From assembly GCA_009841165.1 (NCBI GenBank), contig VXMI01000064.1:1-62760 (forward strand): 62,760 nucleotides of DNA, read 5' to 3'. This DNA comes from Gemmatimonadota bacterium. GTDB taxonomy: Bacteria; Gemmatimonadota; Gemmatimonadetes; Longimicrobiales; Gaopeijiaceae. Of the stretch, positions 38,004-45,181 are shown piece by piece (position 1 is the stretch's first letter; each line of letters begins with the position of its first letter). The notes beneath the pieces were generated by a model. The model was not told the origin of the DNA, ran no database searches, and saw nothing but the letters and a program-made list of their open reading frames with translations. The position numbers and the translations under genes are program-made.

Positions 38004-38822
38004 TTAGACGCGCGGTCCCGGTCTCGCCAAGAGCCTGGCGCTCAGTTCCACGTAGTCCTGCGGCGAGAGGCGTTCCGGCCGGAGCGACGGCGACAGGCCC
38101 CTCGCCCCCAGCGCCTCCTCGACGGCGGCCGCGGTGCACCGCAGCTCCGGGTGGCGCCGCAGTATCGTCCCCATCTGCTTGCGCCGCCACGAGAAGGCCG
38201 CGCGCGTGAGGATCCGGACGCGTTCGGCTTCCTCGGCAGTGAGGCGCGACGGGGACAGCGGAGTGATCCTGATCGCCACGGACTCGACCCTGGGCACTGG
38301 CCGGAAAGCCTGGCGCGGCACCTTGCACACTCTCGTCGCCCGCGCGTGAACCGCCACTCCCACCGAGAGCGCGCCGTACGTCTTCGTCCCGGGTCCGGCC
38401 ATGATCCGCGCCGCGACCTCGGCCTGCACCGTGAGGACGATGTCGGCGGGGTACGGCAGCCGGAGCAGACGGAAGATGATCGGCGTGGTGATGTTGTACG
38501 GGATGTTGCCCGCGACGTGGGTGCGGCCCCAGTCGGCCGTGAGGGCGGCGAGATCGGCCGCAAGAATGTCGCCGTGGACGATCTTGACCTGCGGATGGTG
38601 CTCGTAGCGCGCGGCCAGTGCGGCCGCCAGTTCGTCGTCCAGCTCCACGGCCGTGACCACGGCGCCGGACTCCGCCAGGTGGCGGGTGAGCGCTCCCTGG
38701 CCCGGCCCGATCTCCAGCACCGGCTCACCCGGCACTGCCCCCACGGCTGCCGCGATCTTGCGCTGCAGGTTGGGGTCGACGAGGAAGTTCTGCCCGAGCG
38801 ACCGTTTGGCCCGCCGTCTCAT
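38004..38822 (-). CDS. rsmA: 16S rRNA (adenine1518-N6/adenine1519-N6)-dimethyltransferase
   Basis: Dimethylates the two adenines of helix 45 of 16S rRNA with S-adenosylmethionine. The 272-residue product has SLGQNFLVDPN at the start, the SAM motif EIGPGQGALTRHL (about 37-49), the catalytic NIPYNITTPI (about 103-112) and the C-terminal helical domain. ATG at 38822 overlaps the phosphatase stop by 4 bases (ATGA). Its stop is 9 bases before rex, so the promoter of rex, if separate, must lie inside this gene. Confidence 0.97.
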   Translation of the reverse strand: MRRRAKRSLGQNFLVDPNLQRKIAAAVGAVPGEPVLEIGPGQGALTRHLAESGAVVTAVELDDELAAALAARYEHHPQVKIVHGDILAADLAALTADWGRTHVAGNIPYNITTPIIFRLLRLPYPADIVLTVQAEVAARIMAGPGTKTYGALSVGVAVHARATRVCKVPRQAFRPVPRVESVAIRITPLSPSRLTAEEAERVRILTRAAFSWRRKQMGTILRRHPELRCTAAAVEEALGARGLSPSLRPERLSPQDYVELSARLLARPGPRV

Positions 38823-40171
38823 GACGTGCGCAGAATGACCGCCGTCCGGTCGTCGGCGGGGATCGACGGTACGGCGTCGCGCGACATTTCGAAGAGGGTG
38901 TCGAGGATCTCGGACACCGGGCGGTGGCGGTTCGCGGCCACCGTGTCGAGCACCCGTTCCTCGCCCGTGCTGCGGCGGGACCGGGCCAGGGTATCGGAGA
39001 GGCCGTCGGTGAAGAGTAGCAGCAGATCCTCGCCCGGACGCCACCGCAGGTTCGACTCGCCGTAGGGCGTGGGGCCGATGCCCATCGGGGGGTCCGTGGC
39101 GAACAGCCGACGCGGCGTGCCGTCCGCCTGCACCACGAACGCGTGCGGATGTCCCGTGTTCGAATACGCGATTCCGGACCGCCCGGGCGCCAGCACGCAG
39201 TAGCAGAGCGAGAGGTACATCTCGGTGGACTCGAGTTCGTCGCCGATCGCCCGGTTCAGGTACTCGAGCACCGCTGCCGGCGCCCTGCCCTCCTCGGCGT
39301 AGATCGTGGCAGCGCTCATCACGAGGGCCATGATCAGCGCGGCGGGGAAGCCGTGTCCCGAGACATCGCCGATCATCACTCCCACCCTGCCCCCCGAGAG
39401 CTGGATCACCTGGTAGAAGTCGCCGCCGACGGACGCCGCCGGGACCACGCGGGCAGCGGCCTCCACCCCCTTCATGCGCGGAATGGGAGGCAGGAGCTTC
39501 AACTGAAGGTCGTGGGCCAGCTGCATCTCCCGGGTAGCGTGTTCGCGCGCCATTTCCTCGCGCATGCGCCGGTTGGCCTCCAGCGCCGCCTCCAGATCGG
39601 CGCGGGTCGTCTCGGCCTGCCGGGCCAGCTCCGCCGATCGCGCGATCGTGGCGGCGAGAATTCTGGTGACGTCGTCGTCATCGTGTCCCGGCAGCCTGAT
39701 ATCGTGCCGCGCGGCGCCGGCAGCACGCGCGTCCTCACCGGTCGGTGCCGGCGTATCGGCGCCCCGGTCCCCCCCGCCCGGATCGCGGAGGACCAGGGTG
39801 ACTGAGTTCCCCTCGGGGTTGAAGTGCACCTCATCCATCAGGGCGCGCATCAGAAAGACCCCGCGGCCGTCGGGCCGCAGCAGGTTCGCCGGCAGGCGCG
39901 GATCGGGCACGCGATCGGGGTCGAAACCGCGGCCCTGGTCGGAGACGGACGCCCGCACCTCTCCGGGCCGGACACGGAGTTCGACCCGAACGCGGCCTCC
40001 GGGTTGGTTGCGGTTGCCGTACAGCATGGCGTTCGAGAGCGCCTCGGTCAGCCCGACGCGAAAGTTGAACAGCAGCAGCCGCCGGTCCAGCCGCGCGTGC
40101 GCGCAACACGCGACCGCGTGGTCGACCGCCCTCTCGATGGCACCGATGTCGTTGGGGAGTTCGAAAATCAC
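38819..40171 (-). CDS. HATPase (RsbW/SpoIIAB-like) plus PP2C (RsbU/SpoIIE-like) switch protein
   Basis: A 450-residue protein with two opposed activities in one chain. Residues about 5-130 form a GHKL kinase domain of the anti-sigma type with an intact N-box (EALSNAM, E43/N47) and ATP-lid motifs SDQGRGFDP (about 77-85) and DGRGVFLM (about 101-108). Residues about 160-215 are a coiled coil. Residues about 225-450 form a SpoIIE/PP2C phosphatase with SVGGDFYQV, GDVSGHG and the closing DDRTAVIL. The gene for a STAS protein, the expected substrate, lies 76 bases upstream in transcription. The kinase would phosphorylate and the phosphatase dephosphorylate such a partner. No sigma factor is nearby. 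Confidence 0.92.
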   Translation of the reverse strand: MIFELPNDIGAIERAVDHAVACCAHARLDRRLLLFNFRVGLTEALSNAMLYGNRNQPGGRVRVELRVRPGEVRASVSDQGRGFDPDRVPDPRLPANLLRPDGRGVFLMRALMDEVHFNPEGNSVTLVLRDPGGGDRGADTPAPTGEDARAAGAARHDIRLPGHDDDDVTRILAATIARSAELARQAETTRADLEAALEANRRMREEMAREHATREMQLAHDLQLKLLPPIPRMKGVEAAARVVPAASVGGDFYQVIQLSGGRVGVMIGDVSGHGFPAALIMALVMSAATIYAEEGRAPAAVLEYLNRAIGDELESTEMYLSLCYCVLAPGRSGIAYSNTGHPHAFVVQADGTPRRLFATDPPMGIGPTPYGESNLRWRPGEDLLLLFTDGLSDTLARSRRSTGEERVLDTVAANRHRPVSEILDTLFEMSRDAVPSIPADDRTAVILRTS

Positions 40172-40247
40172 TCCCGGGGGGGCGTCGGGTCCCGCCGGCG
40201 GGGGATCGGCCGGCCGGCCGGACTCCCGCGCAGGTTGCCGCGGTTCC

Positions 40248-40577
40248 CTAATCGGACAGTGCCTGCTCGAGGGAATCGCGGATCTCGAAGAGGGTGTGGA
40301 GCTTGGTGAGTTCGAAGAGCCTCTGCAGCTCCTCGCTCAGCGAGGCAAGCCGAAGCTCGCCTCCGAGTTCGCGCACCCGCTTGGAGAGGCTGATCAGAAT
40401 GCCGAGGCCGGACGAGTCGATGTACCCGGTGCGTGCGAAGTCGATGACAAAACGGCGCGCCCCGCCTTCCAGCTCCTCGAGCACAAGCCGTTTCAGCTCG
40501 TGGCGGTTGCCCACGATGAGCTGTCCGTCGACGTCGACGACCGTGGCGTTTCCGACTATTCGCGCCTTGAATGACAT
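40248..40577 (-). CDS. STAS-domain anti-sigma-factor antagonist
   Basis: A single STAS domain of 109 residues, of the SpoIIAA/RsbV class. The phosphorylatable serine is expected at Ser56 in GYIDSSGLGIL (about 51-61), matching Ser58 of SpoIIAA. ATG at 40577 has GAGG only 3 bases upstream; an in-frame ATG at 40586 is the other choice. It precedes the HATPase/PP2C gene, so both parts of a partner switch are encoded together. The protein it would free (a sigma factor or other target) is not in the window. Confidence 0.92.
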   Translation of the reverse strand: MSFKARIVGNATVVDVDGQLIVGNRHELKRLVLEELEGGARRFVIDFARTGYIDSSGLGILISLSKRVRELGGELRLASLSEELQRLFELTKLHTLFEIRDSLEQALSD

Positions 40578-40670
40578 GTGCCTCATTCCGGGGGTTGTGG
40601 TCCGGTTGGATTCCGCCGGCCCGCGGACGCGGAGGCCGCTTGCGCAGGACGCCGGGGTGCAACGCAACAT

Positions 40671-40692
40671 AAAAACTTGTCACCCGGGGTGC
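40671..40692 (-). terminator. possible weak intrinsic terminator after pta
   Basis: Just after the pta stop the minus strand reads GCACCCCGGGTG followed within a few bases by AAGTTTTT. The stem is only 4-5 pairs with a 3-base loop, so it is weak. The same AT-rich tract could instead be part of a promoter for the STAS gene that starts 94 bases further on. Confidence 0.3.
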
Positions 40693-40696
40693 TTGA

Positions 40697-41572
40697 TCAG
40701 CCGGGCTTGGACGCCATGAGCGCGGTGATCGCAGCCACCAGGACGATGTCCGAGGAGGAGGCTCCCCGCGATAGGTCGTTGACCGGGGCCCTGAGCCCCT
40801 GGAGGATGGGTCCCAGGGCCACCGCCCCCGCGAGCCGCTGCACCAGCTTGTAGGCGATGTTGGCGGCGTCGAGGTTCGGAAAGACGAGGATGTTGGCGCC
40901 CCCGCCCACCACCGAATCCGGCGCCTTGACACGCGCGATCTCCGGCACGAGCGCCGCATCTGCCTGCAGCTCACCGTCCGCGGTAACGTCCGGGTGCCAT
41001 GCGCGGAAGCGCTCCACGGCCTCCCTGACCGCTTCGACCGAACGTCCCCCGGCGCTCCCCAGGGTGGAGTAGGAGAGGAAGGCCACGCGGGGTTCGTCGC
41101 CGATCACCTGGCGCCGCAGGCGCACGGCCTCGGCCGCGATCTCCGCGAGGCGGCGGGGGCCGGGCCGGGGGACAACGGCCGGGTCGGTGAAGGTCAGCAC
41201 CTCGGCGCCGGAGCCGCGGAATGCGGGGACCTCCATGAAGAAGGACGAGGACAGGGTGCGCACGCCGTCCCGCAGGCCCACGTCGCCGAGCGCGGTACGG
41301 ATGACGCGCGCGGTCGTGTGCACCGCGCCGGCCACGACACCATCCACCCGGCCCGTGCACAGCATCGCCGCCGCCCTTTGCAGGGTGCTGCCCGCGGTGT
41401 CGGCGCCGCCCTGTTCTCCTCCCTCCCCCTCCCTCAGGAGAACGGGACGGACCACCGACCTCCGCGCGAGGATCGCCGCCGCCTCCACAACCCGCGGGTC
41501 GTCTCCCTCGGGGAAGGCGATCGTGCGGCCCAGCGGCCCGGCTCGCTCCAGAAGCCGGTCGGCGAAGGTCAT
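40697..41572 (-). CDS. pta: phosphate acetyltransferase/butyryltransferase family protein, short form
   Basis: Probably interconverts acyl-CoA and acyl phosphate. The 291-residue product has most family blocks: FPEGDDPRVVEAA, GRVDGVVAGAVHTTARVIRTAL, SSSFFMEVPAF, EPRVAFLSYSTLGSAGG, PDSVVGGGANILVFPNLDAANIAYKLVQRL and ALGPILQGL. Compared with usual enzymes of about 325 residues it lacks roughly 40 in the region between PVLLRE (about 43) and LQRAAAML (about 65), where the helix with the YELRK-type motif should be. It may still be active, or be a diverged member. ATG at 41572 overlaps coaD. Confidence 0.8.
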   Translation of the reverse strand: MTFADRLLERAGPLGRTIAFPEGDDPRVVEAAAILARRSVVRPVLLREGEGGEQGGADTAGSTLQRAAAMLCTGRVDGVVAGAVHTTARVIRTALGDVGLRDGVRTLSSSFFMEVPAFRGSGAEVLTFTDPAVVPRPGPRRLAEIAAEAVRLRRQVIGDEPRVAFLSYSTLGSAGGRSVEAVREAVERFRAWHPDVTADGELQADAALVPEIARVKAPDSVVGGGANILVFPNLDAANIAYKLVQRLAGAVALGPILQGLRAPVNDLSRGASSSDIVLVAAITALMASKPG

Positions 41573-42066
41573 CCGAAGCGTCGGCGCAGGCGCTCGTGCA
41601 CGGGGGGCGATACGAAGCTGGTGACGTCGCCCCCGAGAGAGGCCACTTCGCGGACGAGCGAGGCGGAAAGGAATGAGTAGGGCACGTCGGGTGCGAGGAA
41701 GACGGTTTCGGCCTCGTCCCAGAGTTCACGGTTCATCTGCGCCATCTGGAATTCGTATTCGAAGTCCGATACCGCGCGGAGGCCGCGGACGATGAACCGG
41801 GCGCCCATCTCGCGCGCGAAGTCGACAAGGAGCCCCGAAAACGAGACGCATTCGATGCGGGGATCGCCCGCGAAGACCTCCCTCATGATCTCCAGGCGCT
41901 CGGGGACCTCGAAGAGATGCCGCTTCGACTGCGACGACGACTCGGCCACGGCCACGACCAGCCGGTCGCAGACGCGCAGCGTGCGGCGCGCCACGTCTTC
42001 GTGGCCCAGCGTGACCGGGTCGAAGGAGCCCGGATACACCGCCACGATGGAGGGGGAGGTCGTCAT
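41569..42066 (-). CDS. coaD: phosphopantetheine adenylyltransferase
   Basis: Fourth step of coenzyme A synthesis: transfers AMP from ATP to 4'-phosphopantetheine. The 165-residue product has the nucleotidyl-transferase motif GSFDPVTLGHEDV (about 13-25), the central GLRAVSDFEYEFQMAQMNREL block, and SFLSASLVREVASLGGDV near the end. Length and motifs are standard. ATG at 42066 overlaps the rsmD stop and its own stop overlaps pta. A cluster of rsmD-coaD is widespread. Confidence 0.98.
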   Translation of the reverse strand: MTTSPSIVAVYPGSFDPVTLGHEDVARRTLRVCDRLVVAVAESSSQSKRHLFEVPERLEIMREVFAGDPRIECVSFSGLLVDFAREMGARFIVRGLRAVSDFEYEFQMAQMNRELWDEAETVFLAPDVPYSFLSASLVREVASLGGDVTSFVSPPVHERLRRRFG

Positions 42067-42599
42067 GGGTCATCTCCTGTGCGTGTCACCCTCGTCAGCG
42101 CTGTGTCGCCGTATCTGCGCTGCTCCGCCACCGCTTCCGGGGGCAATGCCTCGCGCACGTCGTGCTCGATCCACAGTTCGCGCGCGAACGGTGCCTGCCG
42201 GTAGGCGGCCAGGAGCCGCAGCGCGTAGCCATGCTCGTAGGGCGGGTCGGCGAGGGCAAGGTCGTAGCGGTCGGCTGCGGTGTTTCGGATGTGGGAAAGG
42301 GCGTCGTTCCGGATCACGGCCGTGGCGGCGCGGGCGCCCAGGGTGCGGATGTTGCGCTCGATGGTACGCACGGCCCGGTGGCTCCGCTCGACGAAGGTCA
42401 CGTGGGCCGCGCCGCGGCTCATCGCCTCCAGACCGAGCGCGCCCGAGCCTGCGAAGAGGTCCGCCACGTCCGCCCCGCGAAGCCGGTCACCCAGGATCGA
42501 CATCCAGGCCTCGCGGACCCGGTCCGTGGTGGGGCGCACGCCGCGTCCCCGCACGGTGGCCAGCCTCCGGCCCTTCCACGTTCCGGCTATGATGCGCAC
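42063..42599 (-). CDS. rsmD: 16S rRNA (guanine966-N2)-methyltransferase
   Basis: Methylates G966 of 16S rRNA. The 178-residue product has IIAGTWKGRRL at the start, VRPTTDRVREAWMSIL, the SAM-binding DLFAGSGALGLEAMSRGA (about 47-64) and the catalytic ADPPYEHGY (about 119-127). The start is GTG at 42599, 6 bases after the recJ stop. It overlaps coaD by 4 bases. Confidence 0.94.
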   Translation of the reverse strand: MRIIAGTWKGRRLATVRGRGVRPTTDRVREAWMSILGDRLRGADVADLFAGSGALGLEAMSRGAAHVTFVERSHRAVRTIERNIRTLGARAATAVIRNDALSHIRNTAADRYDLALADPPYEHGYALRLLAAYRQAPFARELWIEHDVREALPPEAVAEQRRYGDTALTRVTRTGDDP

Positions 42600-42605
42600 G
42601 GCCCC

Positions 42606-44423
42606 TCACTCGGCGGCTTTGATGTCGCGGACTTTCGCCTCGATGGTCGTGTGTCCCCGGAAGTTGTTCTCCATCAGGGTGAAGGCCACGTCCACGGGGG
42701 GAAGGGTGGCGCCCCGCCATCGGTCCGGTCCGGTCGCGGCGCCGAGCGATTCCGGAGCGAGCCTGTCCGCAAGCCCGAAGCCGATGGCGTTGAGGCTGGC
42801 GCCGTTATGGGTCATATGAAACTTGAGATGTTTGTCCTTAAGTACTTTCACAGATTTTATATGCACGTTTTGCGAAACGAACACGGGTTCCGGGTTCCCG
42901 GGGCCGAAGGGGCCCAGATAGCGGAGATAGTGGTAGAAGCCGGGGTCGATCTCGTTCAGCCCGACGGCCAGGTCGGCACGGAGTTCGGGGACGGGCTCGT
43001 CGGTCCCCAGTTCCCTGCGCGCCACCCGCTCGAAGGCCGCCCGGAACGCAGGCAGATGCTCGCGGCGGATGTCGAGCCCCGCCGCCTGGTGGTGGCCGCC
43101 GAAACGCTCGAGGTGTCCGGCGCATCTGGCGATGGCCGCATGGAGGTCGAAGGTCGGGATGGAGCGCGCGCTCCCGCGACCCGTCTCTCCGTCGAAGGAC
43201 ACCACGATCACCGGACGGAAGACACGATCGACCAGGCGCGACGCCACGATCCCGATGACACCGCTGTGCCAGCCCTCCCCCGCCACCACGACTCCCGCCT
43301 CCGACACCGAGCCGTCCCGGACGGGTAGCTCCGCGAGCGCCTCTTCCACGACGCTGTCCTCCAGCTGGCGCCGGTGCTGGTTGTTCATCTCCAGGCTGGT
43401 TGCGAAGTGGTGCGCCTCCGTCGGGTTACTGCTGAGCAGCAGCCTGAGGGCGTCGCCCGCGTCTCCGACCCGCCCGGCGGCGTTGATCCGGGGCGCAAGA
43501 CGAAACCCGACCGACGCGGAGTCGACCGGCCGCCCGGGCTCCAGTCTCGCGTGCTGCTTGAGGGCCCGCAGGCCGGGTCGCGACGTGTCCTCCAGGGCCC
43601 TCAACCCGTAGCGCGTGATCGTGCGGTTTTCGCCTTCCAGCGGCACCATGTCGGCGATCGTCGCCAGCGCCGCCAGATCCAGGTAGTCCCAGCTCTCGTC
43701 GGGCGGCCTGCCGAACTCGCCAGCTAGAAGCTGGCCCGTCTTGAACGCCACGCCCGCGCCGCACAGGCCCTTGTTGGGGTACGGGCACCCCGGCTGGTTC
43801 GGATTGACCACTGCGAGGGCGTCCGGAAGTGTGTCACCCGGCCGGTGGTGGTCGGTGACAATCACGTCCATTCCCGCCTCGGAGGCCTTCCGGACGGGCT
43901 CGTGCGCCACGATTCCGCAGTCGACCGTGACCAGGACCCCTGCACCACGCCCTGCCGCCCGCGCCACTCCCCTGTCCGACAGATCGTAGCCATCGCGAAG
44001 CCGGTCGGGCACGATCGCGTCGGCGCGCCCGCCCAGGGCCCGGATCCACGAGGTCAGCAGCACGCTTCCGGTGATTCCATCCACGTCGTAGTCGCCGTGG
44101 ACCACCACCATCTCGCGGTCGGCGACGGCGCGCGCCAGCCGGCGGGCCGCCTTCCGCGCCCCCAGCAGCAGGCCGGGGTCGTGGAGGCCGTCCAGCATGG
44201 GACGCAGAAATGCCTTCGCCGCATCGGGAGTCTCGTAGCCCCGGACCGCCAGGAGACGACAGAGAGGAGCGGGAAGCTTGAGAGCGGCCTTCAGCGTGCG
44301 GGTGACGGCCGGGCCGGGTGGAGGGGAGATGGCCCAGCGCGGTCTCGGGGGAAGGATTGCGTCGTCGGCACGGCGGCGGCGGGTCGCAGAGGCGACCGGG
44401 CTGCCCCGACGACCCGAACTCAC
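42606..44423 (-). CDS. recJ: single-stranded-DNA-specific exonuclease RecJ
   Basis: A 5'-3' ssDNA exonuclease for recombination and mismatch repair. The 605-residue product has DHH-family motifs: HGDYDVDGITG (about 105-115), the VTVDCG segment, VTDHHRPGD (about 178) and the GGHHQAAG motif of the DHHA1 domain (about 438), then an OB-fold C-terminus. GTG at 44423 overlaps the preceding stop (GTGA); the true start may be slightly inside, as the first ~30 residues are not conserved. Coupled to the zinc-ribbon coiled-coil gene, dnaG and mutS2 in one operon. Confidence 0.95.
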   Translation of the reverse strand: MSSGRRGSPVASATRRRRADDAILPPRPRWAISPPPGPAVTRTLKAALKLPAPLCRLLAVRGYETPDAAKAFLRPMLDGLHDPGLLLGARKAARRLARAVADREMVVVHGDYDVDGITGSVLLTSWIRALGGRADAIVPDRLRDGYDLSDRGVARAAGRGAGVLVTVDCGIVAHEPVRKASEAGMDVIVTDHHRPGDTLPDALAVVNPNQPGCPYPNKGLCGAGVAFKTGQLLAGEFGRPPDESWDYLDLAALATIADMVPLEGENRTITRYGLRALEDTSRPGLRALKQHARLEPGRPVDSASVGFRLAPRINAAGRVGDAGDALRLLLSSNPTEAHHFATSLEMNNQHRRQLEDSVVEEALAELPVRDGSVSEAGVVVAGEGWHSGVIGIVASRLVDRVFRPVIVVSFDGETGRGSARSIPTFDLHAAIARCAGHLERFGGHHQAAGLDIRREHLPAFRAAFERVARRELGTDEPVPELRADLAVGLNEIDPGFYHYLRYLGPFGPGNPEPVFVSQNVHIKSVKVLKDKHLKFHMTHNGASLNAIGFGLADRLAPESLGAATGPDRWRGATLPPVDVAFTLMENNFRGHTTIEAKVRDIKAAE

Positions 44424-45181
44424 CCGCCGTTCGCCGACTCCGGCGACGCCTCGGCTTCCTCGGGCAGCGGCGCGGTCACGATCACACCGCACGCCTCACA
44501 GCGGATCAGGGGGGCCGTGGTGAGGATCTCGTTCTGGAGCTGCAGGGGAATCAGCGAGAAGCACACGCCGCAGGCACCGTTCGCCGTCATGCGCGTGACC
44601 GAACTGCGGCGTCCGCTACGCTTGAGAGCATCGTAGACCGAGAGGTAACGCTGGTCGATGCCCGAGGAGAACAGGTCGCGTTCCAGTTCCATGGCAGCCA
44701 GATCCGCGCGGGCAGCCTCCTGCCGCGCGAGGATTTCGTCCCTTTTCGGGCCCACGACCGACTTCGCCTCTTCGAGTGCCTCTCGCTGCGCCGCCAGGCG
44801 ATCTTCGAACTTCGCGATCTGGTCGAGCAGGCTGACGAATTCGACTTCCTCCTGGTCGAGGGCCCGGCGCACCAGACCGAGTTCCGCCTGGACCGCCGCT
44901 TCCTCGCGCAGCGTGCGGACCAGGTTGAGGCGCTCTTCGAGCCGCTGAACGCGCTGCCGCTTTTCGTCCACGGCCAAACGCAATCGCCGCTCCTCCAGGA
45001 GCAGTTCGCGCACCCGGTTCGAAGTGACCTCCACCTCCTGCTCCAGCTGGCGGGCCGGCTCATCCACTTCCTCGAGCATGGGGTCGAAGGCAGCGACCCC
45101 GTCCCGGACCTCCCGGATTCTGTCATCGATGGTCTGCAGCTCCAGCAGCCGGCTGGAGATCTGACCGGTTTCGACCGTCAC
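44420..45181 (-). CDS. coiled-coil protein with C4 zinc ribbon (zf-RING_7 type)
   Basis: A 253-residue protein: a long helical coiled coil (about 10-180) with many Glu/Arg heptads, then a C4 zinc ribbon with CGVC (about 205) and CEAC (about 228) flanking VTRMTANGACG and LIRCEACG. Such proteins are conserved in many bacteria beside RNase H or primase genes; the function is not known, though nucleic-acid binding is probable. GTG at 45181 overlaps the dnaG stop and its own stop overlaps recJ. Confidence 0.88.
   Translation of the reverse strand: MTVETGQISSRLLELQTIDDRIREVRDGVAAFDPMLEEVDEPARQLEQEVEVTSNRVRELLLEERRLRLAVDEKRQRVQRLEERLNLVRTLREEAAVQAELGLVRRALDQEEVEFVSLLDQIAKFEDRLAAQREALEEAKSVVGPKRDEILARQEAARADLAAMELERDLFSSGIDQRYLSVYDALKRSGRRSSVTRMTANGACGVCFSLIPLQLQNEILTTAPLIRCEACGVIVTAPLPEEAEASPESANGG

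Noticed and set aside
37345-38328. Extension of the exonuclease frame upstream through rex and rsmA
   Set aside because: rex and rsmA are both well supported in other frames; the extension has no conserved residues. The GTG at 37344 overlapping the rex stop is the better start.
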